A DNA stretch of 64,000 nucleotides, from the NCBI RefSeq assembly GCF_000725625.1, contig NZ_JOHS01000001.1, positions 62,001 through 126,000 on the forward strand, in the 5' to 3' direction. The DNA comes from Streptomyces sp. NRRL F-6676. Lineage in GTDB: Bacteria; Actinomycetota; Actinomycetes; Streptomycetales; Streptomycetaceae. Shown one piece after another: positions 7,466 through 16,115 of the stretch (position 1 is its first letter; each line of letters opens with the position of its first letter). The notes beneath the pieces were generated by a model. It searched no databases and was not told where the DNA came from. It saw nothing but the letters and a program-made list of their open reading frames with translations. The translations under genes and the position numbers were made by a program.

Positions 7466-9703
7466 TCAGCGCCGGCCGAGGGTGAAGCTCTGCTGGAGCA
7501 CCGTGTCCGAAGAGGGGCCCACCAGTGCCGTGAACCGGCCGGACGGCGTGCGCCAGGCGTTCCGCCCGGTGTCCCAGTACTGCGTCAGATGCCGGTCGGC
7601 GACCGCCCTGCCCGTCAGCCTCACCGTGACGGTCCGGCTCTCTCCCGGCTTCAGCGTGACCCGGTCCCAGGAGACCAGCCGCGGGCTCGGCTCACCGGCC
7701 GCGTCGGGCAGCCGCAGATACACCTGCGGTACCTCGGTGCCCGTCCGCTTGCCGGTGTTGGTGACCCGGAACCGTACGGTCGTACCGGACCCGCCGCCGC
7801 GCGTCCCCGTCACGTCGAGCGTGGAGTACGCGAACTTCGTGTACGACAGCCCGTGGCCGAACTCGAACAGCGGCTTCTCGCCCTGCGCCCGGTACCACCG
7901 GTAGCCGACCTGGAGCCCCTCGCTGTAGTCGACCTGACGGATCGTCGCGCCGTCGGCGAGGACACCGGGGTACTGCTCGGCGGTGGCGGCCGGCTGCTGC
8001 GACTCCGACACCGGGAAGGTCATCGGCAGCTTGCCCGACGGGTTGACGTCACCGAACAGCAGTGCGGCGATGGCCGGTCCCTGCTGTTCACCCGGGTACC
8101 AGGTCTCCAGCACCGAGTCGACCTTCTTCAGCCACGGCATGGTGACCGCGGTCCCGGTCTCCAGCACGGCCACGGTCGAGGAATTCCGCGCGGCCACCGC
8201 GCTGATCAGCGCGTCACCGCCACCGTCCAGGGAGAGGTCCGCCGGGTCGGCGAACTCGCCGACCTGCTTGTAGCCGAACACGAGCGCGACATCCGCACCG
8301 GCGGCGACGGCCGCCGCCCGCGCCGGGTCACTGCCGTCGTCGAAGACGACCTCGGCACCTGCCTTACGAGCCCGCTCCCGGATGGCGTCCAGCGGGGCGA
8401 CGACGTCCTCGCAGGCCATGGTGTTGCCCTTGGTGCCGCCGAAGTTCAGCGGCAGGCTGCACAGCGACGTGGCGCTGATCCCGTCCGTCGCCTCGCTCGA
8501 CGCGGAGGCGCCGATGACGGCGATCCGCTGCCCACGGCGCGGGCTGAGCGGCAGCGTGCCGCCGCTGTTCTTCAGCAGCACCGAGCCCTCCTCGGCGATC
8601 CGCCGGGCCAGCCGCTTGTGCGCGGCGGTCGACGCGTCCGCGACCGGCGTGCTCGGTACAGGGTGGTCGAACAGCCCGCCGCGGATGTACGAGCGGACCA
8701 CGCGGAACGCGGCGCCGTCGATGTCGGACTGGCTGATCTCCCCGGCGGCGAGCGCGGCGTCCAGCTTCTCGGGGGTGAAGTGGATCGGCCGGTTCAGCTC
8801 CTGGTCGAGGCCGGCCTTCAGGGCGGCGGCCGTGGAGTGCACCGCGCCGAAGTCGGACATCACATAGCCGTCCAGCCCGAGGTCGCTCTTGAGACTGGTC
8901 TTCAGCAGCGGGTTCTCGCAGGCGTAGACGCCGTTGATCTGGTTGTACGAGCACATCACGCTCTCGGGCTCGCCCTCCTTCAGGGCGATCCCGTACGGCA
9001 GCTCGTAGATCTCCTTCAGCGTGCGCGCGTCGACGTTGGAGGAACTGGTCTGCCGGTCGGTCTCCTGCTCGTTGGCCACGTAGTGCTTGAGGTCGGCCAG
9101 GACGGGCTTGTCGTCACTGCTCTCGACACCGCGCGCCATGGCGCCGGCCAGGACGCCGTTGACCACCGGGTCCTCGCCGAGGTATTCCGGCGTCCGCCCG
9201 GCCAGCGGGGTGCGTCCGCCGCTCACGCCGGGGCCGAGGATGACGTTCTTGCCCTTGTCGAAGGCTTCGCGGCCCATCGCCCGGCCCTTGTCGTACGCGG
9301 TGTCGGTGTCGAAGCCGGCCGCCAGGGCGATCTGGGCCGGGAAGGCGGTGACCCCCTCGACGGACCGCACGCCCTCCGGCCCGTCGGTGTAGACGACGGT
9401 GGGCGTGCAGGACAGCTGGGCGGGGTACGTCACCCCGCCGAACGTGGTCTGGGCGGGGCTGTTGGCGGGCTGTTCGACCAGCCAGCGGTACTTCTGGTGC
9501 GGGCTGCTGACCGCCAGCAGTGCCTCGGCCCGGGCGTCGGCGGACTTGTGGGTGTCCATCCACGGGACGGTGGAGCACTCCGAGTCGGCGGACCGGGCCG
9601 TGGCGGTGGTGGGCGCGAGGGTGAACAGCACGGCGGTGGCGATGCCGGTCGCCGCGCGGCGGACGGTGGGGCAGCGGGGTGAGCGGGGTCTCGTGCCGGG
9701 CAT
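7466..9703 (-). CDS. Secreted GH3 beta-glucosidase-type glycoside hydrolase
   Basis: Exo-acting beta-glycosidase of family GH3, 745 residues. An N-terminal signal peptide is seen (RRAATGIATAVLFTLAPTTATARSA), so the enzyme is exported. The GH3 N-domain carries KHYVANEQETDR (the KH substrate-binding motif) and the nucleophile motif VMSDFGAVHS with Asp284. The (alpha/beta)6 sandwich domain follows, and a C-terminal fibronectin-III-like domain (YRWYRAQGEKPLFEFGHGLSYT onward) completes the common GH3 plan. Substrate could be glucosides, xylosides or plant glycosides; neighbouring rhamnosidases favour deglycosylating plant material. An AACGTTTCAA operator lies 14 nt upstream of the start codon, so LacI-type repression is likely. 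Confidence 0.92.
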   Translation of the reverse strand: MPGTRPRSPRCPTVRRAATGIATAVLFTLAPTTATARSADSECSTVPWMDTHKSADARAEALLAVSSPHQKYRWLVEQPANSPAQTTFGGVTYPAQLSCTPTVVYTDGPEGVRSVEGVTAFPAQIALAAGFDTDTAYDKGRAMGREAFDKGKNVILGPGVSGGRTPLAGRTPEYLGEDPVVNGVLAGAMARGVESSDDKPVLADLKHYVANEQETDRQTSSSNVDARTLKEIYELPYGIALKEGEPESVMCSYNQINGVYACENPLLKTSLKSDLGLDGYVMSDFGAVHSTAAALKAGLDQELNRPIHFTPEKLDAALAAGEISQSDIDGAAFRVVRSYIRGGLFDHPVPSTPVADASTAAHKRLARRIAEEGSVLLKNSGGTLPLSPRRGQRIAVIGASASSEATDGISATSLCSLPLNFGGTKGNTMACEDVVAPLDAIRERARKAGAEVVFDDGSDPARAAAVAAGADVALVFGYKQVGEFADPADLSLDGGGDALISAVAARNSSTVAVLETGTAVTMPWLKKVDSVLETWYPGEQQGPAIAALLFGDVNPSGKLPMTFPVSESQQPAATAEQYPGVLADGATIRQVDYSEGLQVGYRWYRAQGEKPLFEFGHGLSYTKFAYSTLDVTGTRGGGSGTTVRFRVTNTGKRTGTEVPQVYLRLPDAAGEPSPRLVSWDRVTLKPGESRTVTVRLTGRAVADRHLTQYWDTGRNAWRTPSGRFTALVGPSSDTVLQQSFTLGRR

Positions 9704-9712
9704 GAGGCCTCC

Positions 9713-9726
9713 TTGTAACGTTTCAA
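9713..9726. promoter_or_regulatory. LacI-type operator upstream of GH3 gene
   Basis: TTGTAACGTTTCAA, a 14-bp near-perfect palindrome centred on CG, contains the island-wide core AACGNTTCAA at 9717-9726. It sits 10 nt before the GH3 start codon, where a bound repressor would block transcription or initiation. Confidence 0.75.
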
Positions 9727-9798
9727 TCGGAGGGGGACGTATGAGACGGCGCGGTGGCAGCGTGCGGCCGGTCCTTTGCGTGTCCGGTCGTTCTGCGG

Positions 9799-9858
9799 CG
9801 CCGCGTAGATCGGTCTACGTCGCGATGCGAGGCACAACGTAGACCGATCTACGCGGCG
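9799..9858. promoter_or_regulatory. Twin operator: 22-bp perfect inverted repeat with palindromic arms
   Basis: Arms 9799-9820 and 9837-9858 are perfect inverted copies with a 16-nt spacer. Each arm holds a near-palindrome centred on CG, GTAGATCGGTCTAC (9805-9818) and GTAGACCGATCTAC (9839-9852), 34 bp apart centre to centre, about three helical turns. It lies between the divergent GH3 and LacI genes. The best reading is a pair of LacI-family operators different from the AACGNTTCAA type, most simply bound by the regulator encoded at 9986. Confidence 0.75.
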
Positions 9859-9878
9859 GCACAATGGACCGGATGAAA

Positions 9879-9888
9879 AACGCTTCAA
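9879..9888. promoter_or_regulatory. AACGNTTCAA operator copy
   Basis: AACGCTTCAA in the same GH3/LacI intergenic region, 98 nt upstream of the LacI start codon. It is identical in core to the sites at 12147 and 14820. Confidence 0.65.
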
Positions 9889-9985
9889 CCTCTCCCGTCA
9901 GCCCGTCGGCGCGGTTTCCACGTCCCTGCCCGGGCCGCCACCGCGTACGATCGCCCGGCGGGACGGCCCGCGCGAGGGTGAGGGA

Positions 9986-11026
9986 GTGGTCGTGGGGCAG
10001 GGTGGGCGTCGGCGGGGGGTCACGATCCAGGATGTCGCCCGTGTCGCCGGGGTGTCCCGGGCCGCCGTGTCCAAGGTCATCCGCGATGCCGCGGGGGTCA
10101 GTCCCGCCATGCGTGCGCGCGTCCGGGCGGCCATCGAGGAACTCGACTACCGGCCCAGCGTGGCCGCCCGCGCGTTGCGCGGTGCCAGTTACACCCTGGG
10201 CCTGGAGGTCCCGCATCCGGGCAACCGCTTCCTCACCCAGATCATCGACGGCGCCACGCAGGCGCTGGAGGGCAGTCCCTTCCAGCTCATCATCGCGCCG
10301 GCCGACGGTGGGCGCGGCTACGGCGCCATCGAGGCCCTCGCTGACCGCCAGGCCGACGGGATCGTGGTCGTCTCCCCCCGGGTGGAGCCCGCCTGGCTGG
10401 AGCGGCTCGCCGAACGGCTCCCCGTGGTGATGCTCGGTCGGCACGACCGGGCCGCGCACTACGACACCGTCGTCGGCGACGACGTCAAGGGCACCCGGGA
10501 CGTGATGGACCACCTCCTCGCGCTGGGCCACCGCCGCATCACCCACCTCACCGAGGACGAGGAGCTGACCGCGCCCGGCTCGGGCACCCCCCACGCCCTC
10601 CGTCTGGAGACCTACCGGGCGTGCATGGCCGCCGCCGGACTCGCCGCGCACATCCGGGTGGCGCGCACCGGGCAGACCGAGCGGAGCGCCTACGACACCA
10701 CGCGCGCCCTGCTCGACGGGCCCGACCGCCCCACGGCCCTGTTCGCCGCCCATGACCAGCTCGCCGTCGGCGCCCTGGCCGCTCTCGCCGACATGGGTCT
10801 GACCAGCGACGACGTCTCACTCGTCGGCTACGACGACACCGACTTCGCCGCCCACCCGGCCGTCTCCCTCACCTCCGTGGACCAGTCGGGCGCCGAGATG
10901 GGACGGCAGGCGGTCACCATGCTGCTGGACCGGGTCGAGGGAGGACGGACCCAGGCGCGGCAGCACCGCATCATCCCGGAACTGCGCGTACGCCGCTCGA
11001 CGGCCCCGCCGCCCGCCGGGGACTGA
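9986..11026 (+). CDS. LacI-family transcriptional regulator (first)
   Basis: A 346-residue LacI/GalR-type repressor. Seen: the N-terminal helix-turn-helix VTIQDVARVAGVSRAAVSKV (about 11-30), hinge region YRPSVAARALRG, and a periplasmic-binding-protein-like effector domain ending in GYDDTDFAAHPAVSLTSV. The recognition helix reads SRAAVSKVIRD instead of the common xTVSxVLN, and the hinge has VAARAL, which suggests a non-standard operator. The palindromic pair at 9799-9858 just upstream is therefore the natural autoregulatory site. It is divergent from the GH3 gene, whose expression it probably controls. GTG start at 9986 with GAGG/AGGGA upstream. The effector sugar cannot be read from the sequence. 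Confidence 0.9.
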   Translation: MVVGQGGRRRGVTIQDVARVAGVSRAAVSKVIRDAAGVSPAMRARVRAAIEELDYRPSVAARALRGASYTLGLEVPHPGNRFLTQIIDGATQALEGSPFQLIIAPADGGRGYGAIEALADRQADGIVVVSPRVEPAWLERLAERLPVVMLGRHDRAAHYDTVVGDDVKGTRDVMDHLLALGHRRITHLTEDEELTAPGSGTPHALRLETYRACMAAAGLAAHIRVARTGQTERSAYDTTRALLDGPDRPTALFAAHDQLAVGALAALADMGLTSDDVSLVGYDDTDFAAHPAVSLTSVDQSGAEMGRQAVTMLLDRVEGGRTQARQHRIIPELRVRRSTAPPPAGD

Positions 11027-11088
11027 CCCCGCCCGGGCACGTCTTCACGCCTGCCCCGTCCGTGCGCGTACCCGCCCGCCCCCGCCTC

Positions 11089-12084
11089 CTACGTCGAGCT
11101 GCGCTCCACCAGCCGAGGCGGGAAGACCAGCCGCTGGTGGACGTGCCCGGGACCGTCCTCGTCGAGCAGCAGCCGGGCCGCGGCCTGGCCGAGGTCGTAG
11201 CCGCCGACGTGGACCGAGGTGAGCGGGACCCCGGCGGTGGCGGCCGAGTGGATGTCGTCGTAGCCGACGATCGCCAGGTCCCGCGGGACCCGCAGCCCCG
11301 CGCGGAACGCCGTCTGCATCAGGCCGAGCGCCAGCAGGTCGTTGGCGCAGAACACCGCCGACACCCGCTCCCCGGCCGTCAGCAACTGCTCACCGGCCCG
11401 CCGCCCCTGGTCCACGGTGAACGCGGAGACCTCCACCACCTCCAGTGTCTCGGCGGGACGGCCCGCCCGGGCCAGGGCCTGCCGGGAGCCGGCGAGCCGG
11501 TCCTGCGACTGGCGCATGTGCGCCGGGCCGGTCACGAACGCGATCCGCTCGTGACCGCGGGCGAGCAGGTGCGTGACGGCCGCGTCGGCGCCCGCCACGT
11601 CGTCGACGGCGACGGAGCACACGTCCGGGTAGGCGTCGGAGTTGTGCAGCAGCACCACCCGCAGCCCCCGGTCCCGCAGCCCGTCCAGCCAGGCGCGGTT
11701 GAGGTCGGCCGGGGTGATCAGCACGCCCACGGCGTTGTGCTGGGCGAGCTGCCGCAGATAGCGCTCCTCCTTGTCGGGCAGCACATCGGTGTTGCACAGG
11801 GTGACGGTCTGCCCGGTGGTGTGCAGGAAGTCCTCGGCGCCCCGCGCCAGATCGGTCAGGAAGGGGTTGCGCACGTCGAAGACGACCAGTCCGACGATGC
11901 TGCCCCGGCTCCCGCTGAGCTGCCGGGCGGCCGGATTGGGCACGTACCCCAGGACGCCGATGGCCTCCTCGACCCGCTCGCGGGTGGCCGGGGCGACCTT
12001 CTCCGGACGGTTGATCACATTGGAGACGGTGGCGATCGAGACTCCGGCGCGTGACGCGACGTCCTTGATGCCGACGGTGTTCAT
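11089..12084 (-). CDS. LacI-family transcriptional regulator (second)
   Basis: Repressor of 331 residues. The N-terminal MNTVGIKDVASRAGVSIATVSNVINR is a classic LacI helix-turn-helix, with hinge NPAARQLSG and a C-terminal effector domain (VGYDDIHSAATAGVPLTSV). The TVSNVIN recognition helix fits operators of the AACG type, so this protein is the best candidate to bind AACGNTTCAA. One copy of that core sits at 12147-12156, about 63 nt upstream of its start, in line with autoregulation. The ATG at 12084 is preferred because AAGGG lies 8 nt upstream; in-frame ATG 12126 and GTG 12138 are alternatives that would add 14-18 residues. It follows the GH78 gene on the same strand. Confidence 0.9.
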   Translation of the reverse strand: MNTVGIKDVASRAGVSIATVSNVINRPEKVAPATRERVEEAIGVLGYVPNPAARQLSGSRGSIVGLVVFDVRNPFLTDLARGAEDFLHTTGQTVTLCNTDVLPDKEERYLRQLAQHNAVGVLITPADLNRAWLDGLRDRGLRVVLLHNSDAYPDVCSVAVDDVAGADAAVTHLLARGHERIAFVTGPAHMRQSQDRLAGSRQALARAGRPAETLEVVEVSAFTVDQGRRAGEQLLTAGERVSAVFCANDLLALGLMQTAFRAGLRVPRDLAIVGYDDIHSAATAGVPLTSVHVGGYDLGQAAARLLLDEDGPGHVHQRLVFPPRLVERSST

Positions 12085-12146
12085 CTCCCGCGCCCTTCGT
12101 GCGGCCGCTCGCGAGCGGTGCTGCATCTCACGTTTCACCTTGTTGT

Positions 12147-12156
12147 AACGCTTCAA
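12147..12156. promoter_or_regulatory. AACGNTTCAA operator upstream of second LacI gene
   Basis: AACGCTTCAA within the near-palindrome TTGTAACGCTTCAA (12143-12156). It overlaps the stop codon of the GH78 gene and precedes the LacI start by 62 nt; probable autoregulation site. Confidence 0.7.
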
Positions 12157-14792
12157 TCGTGCACGGCGATGGTATCGGCCACCACGTGCGCGCTCGCGTG
12201 ACGCGGCCGGGCGCACGTGAACTCGTGGCTCCCGCTGCCCACTTGGGTGCGCAGCCCGGGCAGATCGATCTCGGCGGTGGTGTTCGGCGGCACCGTGGCC
12301 CGCACGCTGAGCACCTCGCCGACGAGCCGCCACGCGACCCGGGCCGGCCCGTACGGCGTGTGCAGTTCGGCCTCGGCGTGGGAGAGGCCGCCGCCGGGGC
12401 GCGGGGCGATGCGCAGCCGCCGGTAGCCGGGGGCGGCGGGGGCGAGGCCGGCCACCGTGCGGTGCAGGAAGTCGGCGACCGCGCCCAGCGCGTAGTGGTT
12501 GAACGAGGTCATCTCGCCGGGGTTGACCCTGCCGTCCGGCAGCATGCTGTCCCAGCGCTCCCACACGGTGGTCGCCCCCTGGGTGACCGGGTAGAGCCAG
12601 GACGGGCAGGCCCGCTGGAGCAGCAGCCGGTAGGCGGTGGCGTGGTGGCCGCCGTCGGCCAGCGCGTCGCACACCTCCGGGGTGCCGGCGAACCCGGTGG
12701 CGATGCGGTGCCCGTCCCGGGCGACCAGCTCCGCCAGACGCCGGCCCGCCGTCGCCTCGCTCTCCGCGTCGGGCAGCAGTCCGAAGCGCAGCGCCAGCGC
12801 GTAGGCGGTCTGCGTGTCCGAGGCGAGCCGCCCGTCCGGACCGGTGTACGCGCGCCGGAACGCGTCGCGGGCCCGGTCCGCGACCCCCGTGTAGTGGGCG
12901 TGGTCCGCCGCCTCGCCCAGTTCCCGCGCGATCCGCGCGAGGATGCGAGAGGAGTGCGCGAAGTACGCCTGCGCGACCAGGTGCGGGTCGGTGCGGGACT
13001 GCCAGGGGTCGTCGGGCGGTGCCGCCGGGTCCAGCCAGTCGCCGAGCTGCTTGCCCTGCCGCCACAGCCCGTCCGGGCCGCACTGCGAGGCGACGAGGTC
13101 GATCCAGGCCCGCGCGCCGGCGTACTGGGCGCGCAGCACGCCCCGGTCGCCGAAGCGCTGGAACAGGGTCCACGGGACCAGCACCGCCGCGTCCCCCCAC
13201 ACCGCGGCCGCCCAGGCCGGGGTCCACTCCGGCACCGGGATCGCCGGGACGATGAAGGGGACCGTGCCGTCCTCGTACTGGTCGTGCGCGAGGTCGGCCA
13301 GCCAGGAGGTCAGCATCCCCGAGCAGTCGTAGAGGAAGGAGGCGGTGGGGGCGAAGACCTGGATGTCACCGGTCCAGCCGAGCCGCTCGTCGCGCTGCGG
13401 GCAGTCGGTGGGCACGTCGACGAAGTTGCCGCGCATGCTCCACAGCACATTGTCGTGCAGCCGGTTCAGCAGGGCGTCGGAGGAGCGGAACCAGCCGGTG
13501 CGGCGCATGTCGGTGTGCAGTACCTGCGCGGTCACGTCCGCCGGGTCGAGCGGTCCCGGCCAGCCGGTGACCTCGACGTAGCGGAAGCCGTGGATCGTGA
13601 ACCGCGGCTCCCACTCCTCGGTGCCGTCGCCCTTGAGGACGTAGCTGTCGGTGGCGGTGGCGTGCCGCAGCGGGCGGGTGTACAGCTCGCCGTCCTGGAG
13701 CACTTCGGCGTGGCGCAGGGTGACGGTGCTCCCGGCGGGCCCGGAGACCCGGACGCGCACCCGGCCCGCGATGTTCTGCCCGAAGTCCAGGACCGTACGC
13801 CCGCCGGGCGTGGTGAGCACGTCCACCGGGGCCAGGCTCTCCACCCGGCGGACCGGTGGCCCGGTGGGCGCGGCCAGGACGGAGGTGTCGAACGGGACCG
13901 CGCGCACGGAGTCCCACCCGGAGGCGTCGTAGCCGGCGCGCGACCAGCCGACCCGCTCGGCGCGGGCGTCGTACCGCTCGCCCTCGTAGAGCCCGGCGGT
14001 GAGGATCGGCCCGTGCGCGGACCGCCACCGCTCGTCGGTGCCGACGGTGACCGTGCTGCCGTCGGCGCACTCCACCTCCAGTTGCAGCAGCAGCGCGGTG
14101 TCGTCGCCGTACAGCTTGGTGCGCCCGCCGTGGATGCCGAACCGGCCACTGAACCAGCCCTCGCCCAGCCATGCCCCGACCGCGTTGGCGCCCTCGGTGA
14201 CCAGCTCGGTCACGTCGTGCGTGGCGTACCGAAGCCGGTGGTGATAGCTGCTCCAGCCCGGGGCCAGCACCTCGTCGCCCACCCGTACGCCGTTGAGCTC
14301 CACCTCGTACAGGCCGTGCGCGGTGACATACAGCCGGGCGCGGACGACGGGGGCGGGCAGATCGAAGGAGGTGCGCAGCAGGGCGGGGCGCTGCAATTCG
14401 GGAACCGCGGGGGCGATCATCGTCGCGCTCACGTCGTCCGGCGACAACAGACCTGCCTCGACGGTGAGTTCGGGGCTCCAGTCGGAGCGGCTGCCGTCCT
14501 CGCCCCAGACCCGGACGCTCACCGTGCGCTGCTCGCGGGAGGCGAGCGGCGGGATGTCGGGCCAGGGTACGAGCACGGAGTCGCCCCCGGTGACCCGTCC
14601 GCTGCTCCACGGGGGGCCGCCGGCCGGCTGGATCCGGATTTCGTAGGCGGCCTGCGTCCAGCCGTCGGGGGCGGATTCGACGATCCAGGACAGTCGCGGC
14701 CTGGCTTCTCCGATGCCCAGGGCGCGGCCGTGGCGCTCGGCGGTGGGGGCGGCCACCGTCACCACCGCGGGGACCGGGGGCGTTGCGGGCAT
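12153..14792 (-). CDS. GH78 alpha-L-rhamnosidase, cytoplasmic type
   Basis: Removes terminal alpha-L-rhamnose from glycosides. 879 residues with the usual Bac_rhamnosid order: an N-terminal fibronectin-like domain, a beta-sandwich N-domain (LYVTAHGLYEVELNGVRVGD near 185), the concanavalin-like domain, the (alpha/alpha)6 catalytic domain and a C-terminal beta-sandwich. The signature DCPQRDERLGW starts near residue 463 and carries a catalytic acid. No signal peptide is visible, so it should hydrolyse imported rhamno-oligosaccharides, which fits the divergent ABC importer. An AACGCTTCAA operator sits 28 nt before the ATG, and the second LacI gene lies directly downstream. Unusually for this region, the operator of the downstream gene overlaps this stop codon. 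Confidence 0.93.
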   Translation of the reverse strand: MPATPPVPAVVTVAAPTAERHGRALGIGEARPRLSWIVESAPDGWTQAAYEIRIQPAGGPPWSSGRVTGGDSVLVPWPDIPPLASREQRTVSVRVWGEDGSRSDWSPELTVEAGLLSPDDVSATMIAPAVPELQRPALLRTSFDLPAPVVRARLYVTAHGLYEVELNGVRVGDEVLAPGWSSYHHRLRYATHDVTELVTEGANAVGAWLGEGWFSGRFGIHGGRTKLYGDDTALLLQLEVECADGSTVTVGTDERWRSAHGPILTAGLYEGERYDARAERVGWSRAGYDASGWDSVRAVPFDTSVLAAPTGPPVRRVESLAPVDVLTTPGGRTVLDFGQNIAGRVRVRVSGPAGSTVTLRHAEVLQDGELYTRPLRHATATDSYVLKGDGTEEWEPRFTIHGFRYVEVTGWPGPLDPADVTAQVLHTDMRRTGWFRSSDALLNRLHDNVLWSMRGNFVDVPTDCPQRDERLGWTGDIQVFAPTASFLYDCSGMLTSWLADLAHDQYEDGTVPFIVPAIPVPEWTPAWAAAVWGDAAVLVPWTLFQRFGDRGVLRAQYAGARAWIDLVASQCGPDGLWRQGKQLGDWLDPAAPPDDPWQSRTDPHLVAQAYFAHSSRILARIARELGEAADHAHYTGVADRARDAFRRAYTGPDGRLASDTQTAYALALRFGLLPDAESEATAGRRLAELVARDGHRIATGFAGTPEVCDALADGGHHATAYRLLLQRACPSWLYPVTQGATTVWERWDSMLPDGRVNPGEMTSFNHYALGAVADFLHRTVAGLAPAAPGYRRLRIAPRPGGGLSHAEAELHTPYGPARVAWRLVGEVLSVRATVPPNTTAEIDLPGLRTQVGSGSHEFTCARPRHASAHVVADTIAVHD

Positions 14793-14819
14793 GGAGTGGC
14801 TCCTGTTCGTGGAAATAAA

Positions 14820-14829
14820 AACGCTTCAA
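14820..14829. promoter_or_regulatory. AACGNTTCAA operator upstream of GH78 gene
   Basis: AACGCTTCAA within TAAAAACGCTTCAA (14816-14829), 28 nt before the rhamnosidase start codon on the minus strand. The surrounding GGAAATAAAA is unusually A-rich for this DNA. Confidence 0.75.
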
Positions 14830-15042
14830 TCGCTGAGCTGGCCACACCGTAGGAAGCGGCCGGTCGTTCCGTCAAGGAGTGACCTGTGGCAGGCGGCCGC
14901 GGGGCGTGTGGCGCACGCCTCTCGTCGGGACACCTCTGAACTGCTGTGATGCGCGCGCCAGTCGGCCTGCGGCCGGTGTCGCGGACGCCCCCGCATGCCG
15001 CCCGCCGTGGCACGCGGCGGGAAGAAATTGGTCGGGAACCTC

Positions 15043-15071
15043 TTGACAGTCCCGCTCGGCGATCCTAGTTT
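15043..15071 (+). promoter_or_regulatory. Promoter of the ABC importer operon
   Basis: TTGACA at 15043-15048, a 17-nt spacer, and TAGTTT at 15066-15071. This is the best sigma-70/HrdB-like match I saw in the window. The operator follows 11 nt downstream of the -10 box, a position suited to repression. Confidence 0.7.
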
Positions 15072-15082
15072 CTGGCCGAGCT

Positions 15083-15092
15083 TTGAAGCGTT
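15083..15092. promoter_or_regulatory. Operator downstream of ABC promoter
   Basis: TTGAAGCGTT, the reverse complement of AACGCTTCAA, within the near-palindrome TTGAAGCGTTTCAT (15083-15096). It lies just after the TTGACA/TAGTTT promoter and 67 nt before the first permease start. Confidence 0.75.
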
Positions 15093-15158
15093 TCATCGCA
15101 TGGAGCGCACGACACCGCGGGGCCTAGGGCCGACGCGTGGATTGATGGAGAGCCGACC

Positions 15159-16115
15159 ATGGCCACAGTGGCGACCCGCCCCTTCCGCAAGCACCGACAG
15201 CGTGCGCCGCACGACCCGGCCCCGCCCCCGACCGGCGCCCGCCGGGCCGGAAGCTGGGCCCCTTGGTGGTTCGTGCTGCCGGCGCTGGCGTTCTTCGTCT
15301 TCGCGGTTCTCGTGCCCAGCGTGCAGGGCGGCTGGTTCGCCTTCACCGACTGGGACGGCATCAGCCAGGTCAAGCACTTCGTCGGACTCGACCAGTTCCG
15401 CGCGCTGTGGAAGGACACGGCGGCCCGCGACGCGGTCGGCACCACCCTGCTGGCGGCCGCCGCCCTCACGGTCGTCCAGAACGCGATCGGCCTGCTCCTC
15501 GCGCTGGGGGTCGACTCCCGCATCAAGTCCCGCAACGTGCTGCGCGTGTTCTTCTTCGCCCCGGCGGTCATCACCCCCGTGGTCACCGCCTACCTGTGGA
15601 AGTACCTGTACGCCCCCGAGGGCGCGATCAACGCGCTGCTCGGCGCGGTCGGACTCGACGCGCTGAAGCAGGACTGGCTGGGCGATCCGGACCTCGCGCT
15701 GTGGTCGGTGGTCGCGGTCGTCGTCTGGCAGTTCTCCGGCTACTCCATGGTGATCTTCCTGGCCGGCCTCCAGTCGATCCCCCGGGAGATCCACGAGGCG
15801 GCCGCCATGGACGGGGCGGGGCCGGTGCGCCGCTTCTGGTACGTCATCCGCCCCATGCTGGCCCCGGCCATCACCATCAACCTGATGCTGTCGGTCATCG
15901 GCGGGCTGAAACTCTTCGACCAGGTCTGGGTGATGACACAGGGCGGCCCCGGCGGCGCCACGGACACCTTGTCCACCGTCATCTACAAGCAGGCGTTCCA
16001 GTTCAACCAGTACGGCTACAGCACCGCCATGGCGGTCGTCCTCACGCTCTTCGTGATCGTCATCAGCGGGGTGCAGTACCGCTACCTCAGCCGCCAGGAG
16101 AGGAAGAGCTCGTGA
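15159..16115 (+). CDS. Sugar ABC transporter permease (MalF-type)
   Basis: Inner-membrane permease of 318 residues from the carbohydrate-uptake-1 family. A charged, Pro-rich cytoplasmic N-terminus (about 35 residues) precedes six predicted membrane segments, the first at WWFVLPALAFFVFAVLVPSV. The EAA loop that contacts the ATPase is seen as EAAAMDGAGPVRRFWYVIRP near residue 210. Its stop overlaps the start of the next permease by 4 bp (GTGA). No ATPase gene is in the operon; Streptomyces sugar importers of this type commonly share the MsiK ATPase encoded elsewhere. The promoter at 15043 and the operator at 15083 drive it. The sugar is inferred to be a rhamnose- or glucose-containing oligosaccharide. 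Confidence 0.93.
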   Translation: MATVATRPFRKHRQRAPHDPAPPPTGARRAGSWAPWWFVLPALAFFVFAVLVPSVQGGWFAFTDWDGISQVKHFVGLDQFRALWKDTAARDAVGTTLLAAAALTVVQNAIGLLLALGVDSRIKSRNVLRVFFFAPAVITPVVTAYLWKYLYAPEGAINALLGAVGLDALKQDWLGDPDLALWSVVAVVVWQFSGYSMVIFLAGLQSIPREIHEAAAMDGAGPVRRFWYVIRPMLAPAITINLMLSVIGGLKLFDQVWVMTQGGPGGATDTLSTVIYKQAFQFNQYGYSTAMAVVLTLFVIVISGVQYRYLSRQERKSS

